Shown piece after piece: positions 1 through 7,696 of a stretch of DNA of 64,000 nt (position 1 is the stretch's first letter; each line of letters opens with the position of its first letter). Source of the stretch: an uncultured Bacteroidales bacterium (GTDB taxonomy: Bacteria > Bacteroidota > Bacteroidia > Bacteroidales > Bacteroidaceae); assembly GCA_902801325.1 (NCBI GenBank), contig CADCHQ010000001.1, forward strand, positions 62,001 to 126,000. Direction: 5' to 3'. The translations under genes were made by a program, and so were the position numbers. Under the pieces are notes generated by a model, which worked only from the letters and a program-made list of their open reading frames with translations, did no database searches and was not told where the DNA came from.

Positions 1-10
1 TGGGGGAGAA

Positions 11-35
11 CATCTTTGATTAATAATCAAAGATG
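11..35. repeat. Perfect 11-bp inverted repeat ahead of the DUF4956 gene
   Basis: Two perfect 11-bp arms (11-21 and 25-35) flank a 3-nt spacer. The stem is AT-rich and has no T-run after it, so it could be an operator-like palindrome or a weak terminator for a gene to the left. It is followed by short AT-rich runs of the ATTAAGAATTAAGG type, which recur between genes elsewhere in the window. Confidence 0.5.
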
Positions 36-100
36 AAGGGTGAAGGATTAAGAATTAAGGATTAAGAATTAAGAGTTAAAACAAAACATTAAATACTATC

Positions 101-808
101 ATGGATTTCACACAGATTAACAACGAGCTTGGCAACCTATTGGGTGTGACCTTGTTCGACCCCCAGCAATTCACTTCGCTGGTAATCCGCTTCTTTATCA
201 ACCTGGTGGTGGTGTACATCATTGCCCGCTATTTCTACTATCCTCGCAGTCGTCGTCGCGACTATATGTTCATCTTCCTGCTGATGGCCATGAGCATCTT
301 CCTGCTGGTGAGCCTCATGGAAGGCGGAGGAATGGAACTGGGTGCAGCAATGGGCTTGTTTGCCATCTTCGGCATCATGCGTTTCCGCACTGAGGCAGTG
401 CCCATTCGCGAGATGACCTACCTGTTTATGCTCATCGCCCTGAGCGTCATCAATGCTGTGGCTCGTGGCGACTATCATCCGAAGGCAGAATACTGGGATG
501 GCGTGGGCATAGTGACCATCGTGTTTGTGAACGCGGTATTTGTTCTGATGGCGTGGTTGTTCGAATCAAGCAAGATCCTTGCCGACAACTGCTCGAAGTA
601 CATCAAATACGACAATGTGGCTCTCGTGGCTCCTGACAAGCGCGCTGAACTGAAGGCTGATTTGGAGAAGCGTACAGGACTGAAGATCAAGCGCATAGAA
701 GTGGGCATGATCGACTACCTGAAGGATGCTGTGCTCATTCGCATCTTCTACGACGAGTATGCCGATCGCGGTAGCAGCATCGCTGAAATGGCAAAGATGC
801 CGAGATAA
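101..808 (+). CDS. DUF4956 domain membrane protein
   Basis: This 235-residue protein matches the DUF4956 family by its overall pattern. It has four hydrophobic segments in the first 155 residues (around 25-45, 55-75, 105-120 and 135-155), a conserved GxMELGAAMGLFAIFGIMRFRT-like stretch after the second segment, and a soluble alpha/beta C-terminal domain (about 165-235). The function is unknown. In Bacteroidetes, DUF4956 genes often sit next to a VTC-type polyphosphate-polymerase-like protein and CotH or carbohydrate-binding proteins, and the genes downstream here fit that setting. The partner would lie left of the window edge. The start is the only ATG before the first membrane segment. The family call is firm and the role is not. 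Confidence 0.85.
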   Translation: MDFTQINNELGNLLGVTLFDPQQFTSLVIRFFINLVVVYIIARYFYYPRSRRRDYMFIFLLMAMSIFLLVSLMEGGGMELGAAMGLFAIFGIMRFRTEAVPIREMTYLFMLIALSVINAVARGDYHPKAEYWDGVGIVTIVFVNAVFVLMAWLFESSKILADNCSKYIKYDNVALVAPDKRAELKADLEKRTGLKIKRIEVGMIDYLKDAVLIRIFYDEYADRGSSIAEMAKMPR

Positions 809-829
809 AAGCAAGTGAAATTAAAAATG

Positions 830-1004
830 AAAAGTGATAAACCCAAAAGCCTTGCCCTTTAAGGGAAAGGTTGGTAAGGGTCCGCAAATTTAAAGTTAAA
901 AGTGATAAACCCAAAAGTCTTGCCCTTTAAGGCAATCGCAAGTCAGGCGTCAGCGGTTGGGGAGTTTGCGACGGAGGGCAGGGTTGATAAGGGTCCGCAA
1001 ATTA
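830..1004. repeat. Imperfect direct repeat in the 808-1015 intergenic gap
   Basis: Two copies of a sequence beginning AAAAGTGATAAACCC start at 830 and 898. Each continues into a CTTGCCCTTTAAGG word and ends in AAGGGTCCGCAAATT. The first copy runs to about 890 and the second to about 1004, the second having about 45 bp of extra GC-rich sequence in the middle. The gap contains no credible gene. The repeats could form hairpins between two co-oriented genes, but no clear intrinsic terminator is visible. Confidence 0.55.
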
Positions 1005-1014
1005 TGAAGTAAAT

Positions 1015-1881
1015 ATGAAACGACGAATTCTCCTCATTATCTCACTATCTCAGTTCCTCATTCTCTCAACGGCATGGGGAGAGACAGACAACACGGGTGC
1101 CGTGTGGACGGAGGTTGGCATAAGCAAGTCGCTACCCCACAACCTGAGCATCGATGCATCGTTTGAACATCGCACACTGGACTGGTTCGACTGGTCGAGC
1201 CGTTGGAACATCGGTGCAGGACTCAGCTACAAAATCAGCAAATACTTTAAGGTGGGAGTCAGCTACACCTTCATCCAGAAGCATTATCAGGAAGAAAACA
1301 AATATAAGTACGGCAGCTTGGATTACTCTGACTATCAGGGTCAGTCGGTGGTTGGCGATGATGGTGCCACCTACTATTTCAAGGGCTACAATAACGATGC
1401 TGCCAACTGGGCAAACCGCCATCGCGTGGCTTTCGACATCACTGGAAGCAAGAAATTCCGCAAGGTTCTGCGCATTGGCATTCGTGAGCGCTATCAGTTC
1501 ACCCATCAGGCCGCTCGTGACGTAGATCGCATCAAATATCGCGAGCCTGTCTTTAATCCACAAGGCGAACTGATAGAATACGAAGACGAAGAGAGCACCA
1601 TCGACCACAAGTTGGCCAAGAACCGCCACATCCTGCGCTCTCGACTGAAGTTCAGCTTCGACAAGAAAGGGCTGAATTGGGAACCCTACGTAAGCTTGGA
1701 GGCTCACAACAACCTGGGCGATAAGATGCACCTCGACAAAGTGCGTATGCAGGTGGGTGTCGACTACAAAATCACTAAACAGCACGAGCTGGGACTCGGC
1801 TACATCTTCAACCATGAGAATGATGACGATGGCGACCAAAACATTCACGCCATCTCTGTGGGATATAATTTTAAGTTTTGA
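1015..1881 (+). CDS. DUF2490 family outer-membrane beta-barrel protein
   Basis: The 288-residue protein starts with a signal peptide (KRRILLIISLSQFLILSTAWG). It continues as alternating amphipathic strands typical of a small barrel, with the recurrent patterns SLPHNLSIDASFEHRT, YKISKYFKVGVSYTF and KNRHILRSRLKFSF. The C-terminus is VGYNFKF, ending in an aromatic residue as outer-membrane barrels do. This matches DUF2490, whose biochemical role is unknown. It lies between the DUF4956 gene and two secreted-protein genes on the same strand and may be the outer-membrane member of that cluster. Family assignment is by pattern recognition. Confidence 0.8.
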   Translation: MKRRILLIISLSQFLILSTAWGETDNTGAVWTEVGISKSLPHNLSIDASFEHRTLDWFDWSSRWNIGAGLSYKISKYFKVGVSYTFIQKHYQEENKYKYGSLDYSDYQGQSVVGDDGATYYFKGYNNDAANWANRHRVAFDITGSKKFRKVLRIGIRERYQFTHQAARDVDRIKYREPVFNPQGELIEYEDEESTIDHKLAKNRHILRSRLKFSFDKKGLNWEPYVSLEAHNNLGDKMHLDKVRMQVGVDYKITKQHELGLGYIFNHENDDDGDQNIHAISVGYNFKF

Positions 1882-1902
1882 CTATTTGTTTAGAAAAAGA
1901 TT

Positions 1903-2259
1903 ATGAAAAAGCTGTTTTTAATTGCAATGTTGGCTGTTGGCACAATGGCTTATGCCGATGACTATCAGTATCTGACCATGTGCTACAACAACGTGGAAAA
2001 GAGCATCGTGCTGGAAACCGTCCAGAAGATAACTTTCGAGAACGGACAGGTGGTGGTAACTACTTCTAATGGCAATGAGAATTTCGAACTTGCTCAGATG
2101 CAGAGGATGTTCTTCTCTAACACAGCAACAGCCGTGAAGGAAGTGGAAACGGAAACCACATCGGAAGAGAAGGTCATCTATGACCTCAGCGGACGTCGTG
2201 TAGTGAATCCTCAGAAGGGCCTCTACATCGTAAATGGGAAGAAGGTTTTGATAAAGTAA
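1903..2259 (+). CDS. Small secreted protein with C-terminal YDLSGR tail
   Basis: This 118-residue protein has a signal peptide (KKLFLIAMLAVGTMAYA). It is followed by a module of about 40 residues with the pattern NNVEKSIVLETVQKITFENG, and then by a C-terminal tail containing VIYDLSGRRV and GLYIVNGKKVLIK. The tail resembles the type IX-secretion-like or anchoring tails on many Prevotella surface proteins. The module resembles the beta-rich N-terminal element of the GH26 protein at 59255-60439. It starts 22 bp after the DUF2490 gene and ends 12 bp before the next gene, so the three are probably one transcript. The protein is nearly all module plus tail, with no catalytic domain. Function unknown. 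Confidence 0.75.
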   Translation: MKKLFLIAMLAVGTMAYADDYQYLTMCYNNVEKSIVLETVQKITFENGQVVVTTSNGNENFELAQMQRMFFSNTATAVKEVETETTSEEKVIYDLSGRRVVNPQKGLYIVNGKKVLIK

Positions 2260-2271
2260 ACAAGTATCGTC

Positions 2272-3519
2272 ATGAAAAAGTTTGCGTTACTCTTGACCTT
2301 GCTTTCGCTCACATTGACTGTGGGCGCTCAAAAGCAAATGCGCATCTGGCAAGGTGGCGAGTCGACGAAGGTGACACTCGTCGACGCTAGGAGCATGGCC
2401 TTCTCAGGCAATGGCTCAACTATAGACATAGGCGGCACTATCTACCAGACTGCAGACATCGACAGCATCACCATGATTCCTCAGGTGTTTGTCACCTTCA
2501 ACGAGTCGACGGCTTCCGTAAGCAAAATCCCCGCTTCGGTTAAAGACTATATCACGGTGGCAACTGATGGCGCACACGTGACCATCACCAACACCAATGT
2601 CTCAAACGAAGTGGAGTTCATCCTAAGCGGAACATCGTCCGACGGTTCGTTCACGTACGTGGGTTCGTACAAAGCCACTATCTGCCTCAACGGCTTGGAC
2701 CTTGCCAGCCAAAGAGGTGGAGCCATCGACATCCAGTGCGGCAAGCGCATAGCCCTGGTACTGGAAGACGGCACCACGAACTCACTGGCCGACTATGCCG
2801 CAGGCGAGCAGAAGAGCTGTCTCTATTGCAAGGGACACTTGGAAGTGGAAGGCTCTGGTACGCTTAACGTTTCGGGCAACCTGACCCATGCCATAAAGAG
2901 CAAGGAATACGTGCAACTGAAGAAGTCCACTGGCACCATCAACATTGTGAAGGCAGTGGGCGACGCCATCAACATCAACCAATACTTTGAGATGAGAGGT
3001 GGCACAGTAAACATCACCAGCACAACGATGGGCGATGGCATTCAGGTTGACAGTACCTCGACAGAAACTGACGAATTCAACGGACAAACCTTCATTCGCG
3101 GAGGTAGAGTGAACATCGAGATTACACAAGAGGACTGCAAGGCCATCAAGTCGGCAGGCGACATCACCATCTCAGGTGGAGATCTTTACCTCTATGCCAA
3201 AGGCAGGGGCAGTCGTGGTATTCAGACAAATGAAAGTGTAACCATCAACAAAGAAGAGGATGGGATAAGACCCGGCATCGTCATTGAGGCCAGTGGCATT
3301 CGTTGTGGCAACGAAGAGCATTCCGACGACCCACATCGGTGCATGGGAATGAAAATCGACAAGAACCTGACCATCGATGATGGTTACATCATTGTGGAGA
3401 ATACGGGCAGCAAGAGCCGAGGCATCAAGGTCGACGGAACATTCACTTTCAACAAAGGCACATTAAAATCGAACGTAACTACAACAAGTGGTACTACGGC
3501 ATATAACGAATCGCGCTAA
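2272..3519 (+). CDS. Secreted carbohydrate-binding-like protein (DUF4353 type)
   Basis: The 415-residue protein has a signal peptide (residues 1-19), then a KVTLVDARSMAFSGNGS module like its upstream neighbour. From about residue 90 onward it is a beta-helix-like repeat region rich in I-T-N-V and G turns (for example GTLNVSGNLTHAIKSKEYV, GGRVNIEITQEDCKAIKS, GDITISGGDLYLYAKGRGS). This matches the bacterial carbohydrate-binding domain family Pfam calls DUF4353, often linked to CotH proteins. No catalytic residues are evident. It is the last gene of the left-hand cluster and ends 115 bp before the att site of the integrated element. There is no YDLSGR tail. Confidence 0.75.
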   Translation: MKKFALLLTLLSLTLTVGAQKQMRIWQGGESTKVTLVDARSMAFSGNGSTIDIGGTIYQTADIDSITMIPQVFVTFNESTASVSKIPASVKDYITVATDGAHVTITNTNVSNEVEFILSGTSSDGSFTYVGSYKATICLNGLDLASQRGGAIDIQCGKRIALVLEDGTTNSLADYAAGEQKSCLYCKGHLEVEGSGTLNVSGNLTHAIKSKEYVQLKKSTGTINIVKAVGDAININQYFEMRGGTVNITSTTMGDGIQVDSTSTETDEFNGQTFIRGGRVNIEITQEDCKAIKSAGDITISGGDLYLYAKGRGSRGIQTNESVTINKEEDGIRPGIVIEASGIRCGNEEHSDDPHRCMGMKIDKNLTIDDGYIIVENTGSKSRGIKVDGTFTFNKGTLKSNVTTTSGTTAYNESR

Positions 3520-3544
3520 GCACTCTCTCTTCGTCTGTTGTTAT

Positions 3545-3562
3545 CCTGACGCTTGTGTCAGG
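3545..3562 (+). terminator. Short hairpin after the carbohydrate-binding gene
   Basis: A perfect 6-bp stem (CCTGAC/GTCAGG) with a 6-nt loop begins 26 bp after the stop codon at 3519. No T-run follows it, so intrinsic termination is possible but weak. Confidence 0.3.
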
Positions 3563-3593
3563 AAACGCATGAATCGATAAGCTAAGAGGCGAT

Positions 3594-3632
3594 AAAAAGA
3601 AAAACGGAGGACTCGATTGAATCCTCCGTTTT
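3594..3632 (-). terminator. Intrinsic terminator, probably the original one of tRNA-Leu
   Basis: Read on the minus strand, an AAAACGGAGGA/TCCTCCGTTTT stem is followed by TTTTTCTTTTT, a classical intrinsic terminator. It lies 2 bp outside the left att repeat (3635). Before the element integrated, this sequence would have directly followed the 3' end of tRNA-Leu(CAA), which is also on the minus strand. It now sits 10.3 kb away from the tRNA. Confidence 0.75.
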
Positions 3633-3634
3633 CA

Positions 3635-3647
3635 GTACCCAGAGCCG
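3635..3647. other. Left attachment-site core repeat of the integrated element
   Basis: The 13-bp sequence GTACCCAGAGCCG is repeated exactly at 13956-13968, where it forms the 3' end of tRNA-Leu(CAA). Sequence beyond the 13 bp does not match on either side, so these are the limits of the core repeat as seen here. Confidence 0.8.
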
Positions 3648-3761
3648 ATACAAAACCCCGAAAACAAGAGAAAACAAAGGAATTAAAAAGCATTGATTTA
3701 CAGGGGTTTTCTTTAGTAGTGGTTTTCACTTGATTTCAAAAAACACCAAATGTTTTGCACT

Positions 3762-3785
3762 TTTTTGCTCGTTTTTTGCTCGTTT
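3762..3785. other. Left integrase arm-type site (tandem GCTCG repeat)
   Basis: Two copies of TTTTTGCTCGTT lie head-to-tail with an 11-bp period (GCTCG at 3767-3771 and 3778-3782). The same pair, with the same orientation and period, is at 13881-13896 near the other end. Paired direct repeats inside each end are typical arm-binding sites for tyrosine integrases. They lie just upstream of and overlap the integrase promoter, which would allow autoregulation. An inverted copy of the motif (ACGAGCAAGC) occurs at 5071-5080, just after the integrase gene. Confidence 0.6.
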
Positions 3786-3808
3786 CTCAATAATAATGAT
3801 TACCTTTG
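3775..3808 (+). promoter_or_regulatory. Bacteroidetes-type promoter of the integrase gene
   Basis: A -7 box TACCTTTG (3801-3808) with TTTG (3775-3778) 22 bp upstream fits the sigma-ABfr consensus. The upstream part overlaps the arm-type repeats. Its position means that the upstream ATG codons in the same frame lie in or before the promoter, so translation begins at 3835. Confidence 0.65.
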
Positions 3809-3834
3809 CACAAGAAACCAAAAAATATAGCATT

Positions 3835-5070
3835 ATGGCAAACAAAAAGAACTTTAGATGTGATGGAACTTATATGATAAGCACCGACAGCACCGACAAC
3901 CCCAAACTTTATGCAAGGGTGTTAAGGGATGGCAGGGAAAGCCTTTATCTGGAGTATTACAAAGGTTACAAAAAGGTATTCAACGAAAAGACAGGAAAGG
4001 AATCCGTTAAGGTTGACAGGCAAAAGGAGCAATTAAACCTTTATCTTTGGACTGCACCCAGAACACCGATTGAAAGGCAGCAGAACAAAGAAACCCTTGA
4101 ACTTGCAAGAATGATTCGTTTTGAGCGTGGTGTGCAATTCATCGAGGATAAGGAGGGATATAAATTCAAGAAAGACCGTAACATCAATTTCCTTGACTAT
4201 TTCCAAGTTTACATTGACAATTACACCAAAAAGGATATTCGGATGGTGCAAATTGCCCTACAGAGGTTTAAGGACTTTTTGAACGAAACACCAGAGTACA
4301 CAAAGTTTGCAAAGAGCATCAAGCCAGAGCAACTAAACAAAGATATGATGTTGGCTTTCACGGAGTATCTGCAAAGTAGGAGTGTAGGAGAGGGCGCAAA
4401 AAGCATTTATCAGCGTTTCAAGAAAGTTATTAAGTATGCCATAGAGCATGATGTAATGACAAAGAACCCATGCACAGGTATTGTTATCAAGATTGATGAA
4501 AACATATTGCGTAAAGATGTGCTATCACTGGAAGAGGAACAGGCCCTAATTAACACGCATTACGATGGAGAGAACCCCAATATAAGGAGGGCTTTTATTA
4601 TGTGTCTGTATTGCGGTTTGAGGTTTTGCGATGTGAAAGACCTTACATTTGCCAACGTGGACTATTCAAACAAGTTGCTGAAGTTTGAGCAGAACAAGAC
4701 AAAGGGGCATTCTGCCAACAGCGGTGTTATTATACCCCTTAACGATGGATTGTTGAGGCTTATAGGAGAGCCGACAGAGAGCCAGAACAAAGACAGCCTT
4801 ATATTTCCCCTACCAAGTTATGAAATGTGCCTCAAAGCCCTAAAAAGGTGGGTTAAGAGAGCAGGGATTAACAAGCATATAAGTTGGCATTGCGCCAGAC
4901 ATTCATTTGCCGTTAACATCCTCAATAATGGGGCTAACATTAAGACGGTTGCAAGTCTTTTGGGGCATTCTGGATTGAAGCATACAGAGAAATATACCAG
5001 AGCAATAGACAGGCTGAAAGAGGATGCAATCAACAGTCTGCCAACATTGGATTTATCTACTAACTTTTAA
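3835..5070 (+). CDS. Tyrosine recombinase (site-specific integrase)
   Basis: From the chosen start (MANKKNF) this is a 411-residue phage-integrase-family recombinase of the kind common in Bacteroidetes elements. An N-terminal arm-binding region is followed by a SAM-like core-binding domain (about 115-215) and the catalytic domain (about 225-405). Visible catalytic residues are Arg263 (GLRFCD), a Lys near 288-290 (QNKTKG), His352 and Arg355 (WHCARH), His378 (LLGHSG) and Tyr387 (EKYTRA), so the active site is intact. It would integrate the element at the tRNA-Leu 3' end and, with a directionality factor, excise it. A longer in-frame version starting at 3730 is rejected because the promoter lies inside it. 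Confidence 0.95.
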   Translation: MANKKNFRCDGTYMISTDSTDNPKLYARVLRDGRESLYLEYYKGYKKVFNEKTGKESVKVDRQKEQLNLYLWTAPRTPIERQQNKETLELARMIRFERGVQFIEDKEGYKFKKDRNINFLDYFQVYIDNYTKKDIRMVQIALQRFKDFLNETPEYTKFAKSIKPEQLNKDMMLAFTEYLQSRSVGEGAKSIYQRFKKVIKYAIEHDVMTKNPCTGIVIKIDENILRKDVLSLEEEQALINTHYDGENPNIRRAFIMCLYCGLRFCDVKDLTFANVDYSNKLLKFEQNKTKGHSANSGVIIPLNDGLLRLIGEPTESQNKDSLIFPLPSYEMCLKALKRWVKRAGINKHISWHCARHSFAVNILNNGANIKTVASLLGHSGLKHTEKYTRAIDRLKEDAINSLPTLDLSTNF

Positions 5071-5083
5071 ACGAGCAAGCATT

Positions 5084-5842
5084 ATGGAAAGTGAGTACAG
5101 AGGCATGACTACAAACGAAGTGATGATTGAGCAAATAAAGGCCGGACATATATCATTTGCGGATATTGCAGACTATCTAAACGACCGTACAGATGCCGAA
5201 AGGAATGATTTTTGCTTTCGGATGTTTTGCAGTATTCCGATGGAACCAATCACAATTAGCATGGAAAGTTTTAGGGATTATGATGCAATCCCCTATTCAG
5301 AGGAACATAGACCATCTTATCATGAAGTGAAATCTATGAACTTGACACCTCAACAGGAATTGGAGAAAGACAGGTTATTAAATGCCATTGGATTTATTGA
5401 AAGTAAATATGGGGTAGATTTGTTTGGTGAATACCAGGATGAACAACCTAACAACCTTGAATCAACAGAGAGCAGCACCTCCAGAGAATTGAAAGAACTA
5501 ATGAACCTAATGCCAGAAAATTTGCGCACAGAACGGGCACATAAAGTTTTCGGTAAAGCATTTGAAAAAGGGCTTATTACAAAATCCGATAACGGCTTTA
5601 GTTGGGAAAAGTCCAACGTATTGTTATGCTTTATGTTTGGGCGGTTGTATTGTGGGGATTGTACTTTTGATAGTAAATTCAATGGTGGAAAACCAATGTG
5701 GAAAAAAGGGGTTGATATGTTATTTCCCGAATCTTGCATTGAGGAAGTTTTCAGAATTAAGAACACTTCACAATCACGGACACAAGCAAAATCCGTTCCA
5801 AATGGATATAACATAGTAGAAGATATTTTCAAGGCGGTTTGA
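5084..5842 (+). CDS. Hypothetical protein of the integrated element
   Basis: This 252-residue soluble protein starts at MESEYRGMTT, 13 bp after the integrase stop. I do not recognise the family. The N-terminal half is acidic (DIADYLNDRTDAERNDFCFRMF). The C-terminal half (about 150-252) begins LMPENLRTERAHKVFGKAFEKGLI, holds a Cys-containing stretch (LYCGDCTFDSKF) and ends in an LFPESCIEEVFRIKN helix and VPNGYNIVEDIF. Similar C-terminal patterns occur in hypothetical proteins beside Bacteroides integrases, but I assign no function. It could be expressed from the integrase promoter, and an intrinsic terminator overlaps its stop codon. A longer frame beginning at 5024 overlaps the integrase and is unlikely. 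Confidence 0.75.
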   Translation: MESEYRGMTTNEVMIEQIKAGHISFADIADYLNDRTDAERNDFCFRMFCSIPMEPITISMESFRDYDAIPYSEEHRPSYHEVKSMNLTPQQELEKDRLLNAIGFIESKYGVDLFGEYQDEQPNNLESTESSTSRELKELMNLMPENLRTERAHKVFGKAFEKGLITKSDNGFSWEKSNVLLCFMFGRLYCGDCTFDSKFNGGKPMWKKGVDMLFPESCIEEVFRIKNTSQSRTQAKSVPNGYNIVEDIFKAV

Positions 5843-5857
5843 TAACCGCCTTTTTTG
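5831..5857 (+). terminator. Intrinsic terminator after the integrase operon
   Basis: A GGCGGTT/AACCGCC stem (5833-5839 and 5844-5850) with a 4-nt loop is followed by six T residues. The stop codon of the preceding gene lies in the loop, so the hairpin tightly closes the integrase transcript. Confidence 0.85.
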
Positions 5858-5921
5858 TTACCAATGTATTTGCCAATATATTGATAAATACATCTATATA
5901 ACCGATATGGTTTTTTCATTG

Positions 5922-5929
5922 TTACTTTG
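5922..5929 (+). promoter_or_regulatory. Candidate promoter -7 box for the HTH gene
   Basis: TTACTTTG lies 27 bp before the ATG at 5957 and fits TAnnTTTG with one mismatch. I see no good -33 element. It follows the terminator at 5831-5857 and would start the transcript of the excisionase and replication module. Confidence 0.4.
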
Positions 5930-5956
5930 CATCGTAAAACTTTAATCAAAGTAGCA

Positions 5957-6247
5957 ATGGCAGACGAATTAAAGCAGGTGGCCGACCTTATAACGGCAAA
6001 TACAATCTTTTGCACAAAAGAGGTGCTAACAAGCGATGAGGCAGCACGATATTTGGGTATATCCAAATCCTATCTCTACAAATTGACTATGAGGCAGGCG
6101 ATACCACATTACAAGCCGATGGGCAAGATGTGTTATTTCAATCGTCTGGAACTTGAACAATGGATTCAGAGCAACCGAGTAGCAACAGCCGATGAGTTAA
6201 GCCAACAGGCGCAAGCCTATTGCATGAAAAAGGCAGGGCGCAAATAA
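5957..6247 (+). CDS. Excisionase-family helix-turn-helix DNA-binding protein
   Basis: This 96-residue protein is built around a MerR/excisionase-type winged helix (HTH_17): LTSDEAARYLGISKSYLYKLTMRQAIPHYKPMGKMCYF followed by LELEQWI. The domain covers about residues 22-80, preceded by a short helix. Such proteins act as recombination directionality factors or as small regulators beside integrases in Bacteroidetes elements. It is the first gene of the second transcript, 12 bp ahead of the probable replication gene. The ATG at 5957 is used because the in-frame upstream TTG falls inside the -7 box. Confidence 0.85.
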   Translation: MADELKQVADLITANTIFCTKEVLTSDEAARYLGISKSYLYKLTMRQAIPHYKPMGKMCYFNRLELEQWIQSNRVATADELSQQAQAYCMKKAGRK

Positions 6248-6259
6248 TATAGTTCCACA

Positions 6260-7027
6260 ATGGCAGTTATGAGCAGACGGATATATTATAATGTTCCTTG
6301 CATCCTTTTCCGGGATTTCCTTAAAAGTGATATGCACACCGAAAGAGTTTTAGCCGATGTGCTATATTATGCAGTCTATGTTGAATATTTGCGACTGCAA
6401 GATAAGGAATCCGATGAGGCTAAAAGGTTTTCGATGGCTTGTTATAACATGGAGTGTTCTGACCAGAGCATCAGCAAAAGTTATGATTATGCTATTGAGA
6501 GAGGGGAATTGTTATATACGTCTGGCATGGGTGAGGCTTTTTGTTCCATAGACAATGAAAAATACTGGAGGATGGTAAACGACAATCCCACAACAGAAGA
6601 AAAGGCATTGTTTTTGGCATGGATAGCCTTAAAATCTATCATTGGAAATAAGCCCTACATTAAGACTAATAATGCCTTGTGGCTTTCTCGTATGGATGGA
6701 AGCAGCACTATAAAAAGCAGACCATATAAGAAAAAGACCATTTACAGCGAAGAAATCGAGAAATATAATAGCCTATATCGGTGCAGGAGATTGAGAGCAC
6801 TATTATTCGATTATTACCATGTATCTTTCTTTTCCGATGGTGTAAGGGGGTTCTATTTCTCACTCACATTGGGCATGGAAGAGTTGATAAGAGCCGTTAA
6901 ACAGAGACCGAAAACGGATGCTATTGGCAAGTTCAACGAAGCAAAGAAAAAAGCATTGGAAGCGTTAAACCATGACTGCAACCATGATTTTAACCATGAC
7001 TTTAATCATGACTGCAACCTTAAATAA
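6260..7027 (+). CDS. Probable replication-initiation-type protein with repeat tail
   Basis: The 255-residue protein (first ATG at 6260, possible alternative at 6269) is largely helical and soluble, with no family I can name confidently. Residues 1-225 have the character of element-encoded replication or DNA-binding proteins. The extreme C-terminus is a tandem peptide repeat (NHDCNHDFNHDFNHDCN), encoded by a 12-bp DNA repeat that recurs outside the gene. Position after an excisionase-like gene and overlap with an iteron-like array suggest a replication initiator, which is inference. The tail may instead simply reflect coding through the DNA repeat. Confidence 0.7.
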   Translation: MAVMSRRIYYNVPCILFRDFLKSDMHTERVLADVLYYAVYVEYLRLQDKESDEAKRFSMACYNMECSDQSISKSYDYAIERGELLYTSGMGEAFCSIDNEKYWRMVNDNPTTEEKALFLAWIALKSIIGNKPYIKTNNALWLSRMDGSSTIKSRPYKKKTIYSEEIEKYNSLYRCRRLRALLFDYYHVSFFSDGVRGFYFSLTLGMEELIRAVKQRPKTDAIGKFNEAKKKALEALNHDCNHDFNHDFNHDCNLK

Positions 7028-7157
7028 TAGGAGGTTTGATAATGGCAGATATACGGACTATGATACAAGCAAAGATGAGGCTTTCAAATTATCCTCAAAA
7101 CGCTGCAACCATGTTTTTAACCATGACTGCAACCGTATTACAACCATGACTGCAACC
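6968..7157 (+). repeat. Two clusters of 12-bp iteron-like repeats, candidate origin
   Basis: Cluster 1 (6968-7019) has four head-to-tail units of AACCATGACTGC or close variants plus a partial fifth, inside the 3' end of the preceding gene. Cluster 2 (7107-7157) has four more units, one 11 bp long, plus a partial one, after that gene. The strict 12-bp phase and common orientation in both coding and noncoding DNA point to a DNA-level function. An AT-rich stretch (about 7160-7200) follows directly, as at iteron origins. The rest of the 7028-7263 gap holds a C-run/G-run hairpin (7207-7222) and no convincing gene. Confidence 0.6.
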
Positions 7158-7263
7158 TTAAACAAGATGATAATAATAAAGATGATAATAATAAATATAC
7201 CCCCTACCCCCTTATCAGGGGGCATCCCCCAAGGGGCAAACAAACAAATGATGAGATAAACAG

Positions 7264-7692
7264 ATGGCATTAAGATTCAACATAGAGACCCATAAGCATG
7301 GAATCCGTTTCATCGTGAAAGGAACGGTTATAGAACTGGCATACCATGCAGCATCCACATTGTGTAATGCAATCATGGAGGCTTGCAGCCAACGGAAAGA
7401 GTTTGCGAGTACTAAATATCAGTATTGGAAATCGAGGGCGCAACATGGATTTCTTTGCGAGGTGTCACCAGAGAACCGAAAGCAGTACGAAGATTTCATT
7501 AAGAGCCTCAACATCGATATATCGACATTGAAGATAAAACATAGGGCCGGATTATCACCAGAGGAAAAGAGGATGAGAGAAAAGGAACTTCGGAAAGAAA
7601 GGTATCAAAGAATGGTCAAGCAGCGTAAGGAATCCAAAGCTGCAAAAATCCGAGAACTGCAAGAAAGATTCCATATAACCCCAAAGAAATAA
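7264..7692 (+). CDS. Hypothetical basic protein of the integrated element
   Basis: This 142-residue protein begins MALRFNIETHKHGIRFIVKG with a short beta-rich N-terminal part. The C-terminal half (about 95-140) is a highly charged helix with many Lys, Arg and Glu residues (EEKRMREKELRKERYQRMVKQRKES), likely a coiled coil or nucleic-acid-binding tail. No known family is recognised. It ends 4 bp before the HNH gene and would be cotranscribed with it. Confidence 0.7.
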   Translation: MALRFNIETHKHGIRFIVKGTVIELAYHAASTLCNAIMEACSQRKEFASTKYQYWKSRAQHGFLCEVSPENRKQYEDFIKSLNIDISTLKIKHRAGLSPEEKRMREKELRKERYQRMVKQRKESKAAKIRELQERFHITPKK

Positions 7693-7696
7693 CAGC

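Noticed and set aside
1132..1848. Open frame of 238 codons on the minus strand opposite the DUF2490 gene
   Set aside because: It is antisense to a well-supported barrel protein and has no promoter or family signature.
3730..3834. Longer integrase reading with 35 extra N-terminal residues
   Set aside because: The promoter -7 box and arm-type repeats lie within it, so it cannot all be transcribed from that promoter; the ATG at 3835 is used.
5084..5842. Relaxase or mobilisation protein in the element
   Set aside because: The protein lacks the HUH histidine pair and relaxase Tyr motifs; none of the other element genes shows them either.
6972..7259. Plus-strand open frame of 95 codons through the iteron-like region
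   Set aside because: It overlaps the end of the replication-type gene, and its product is mostly repeat and low-complexity sequence, so the DNA repeat explains it better than a gene.
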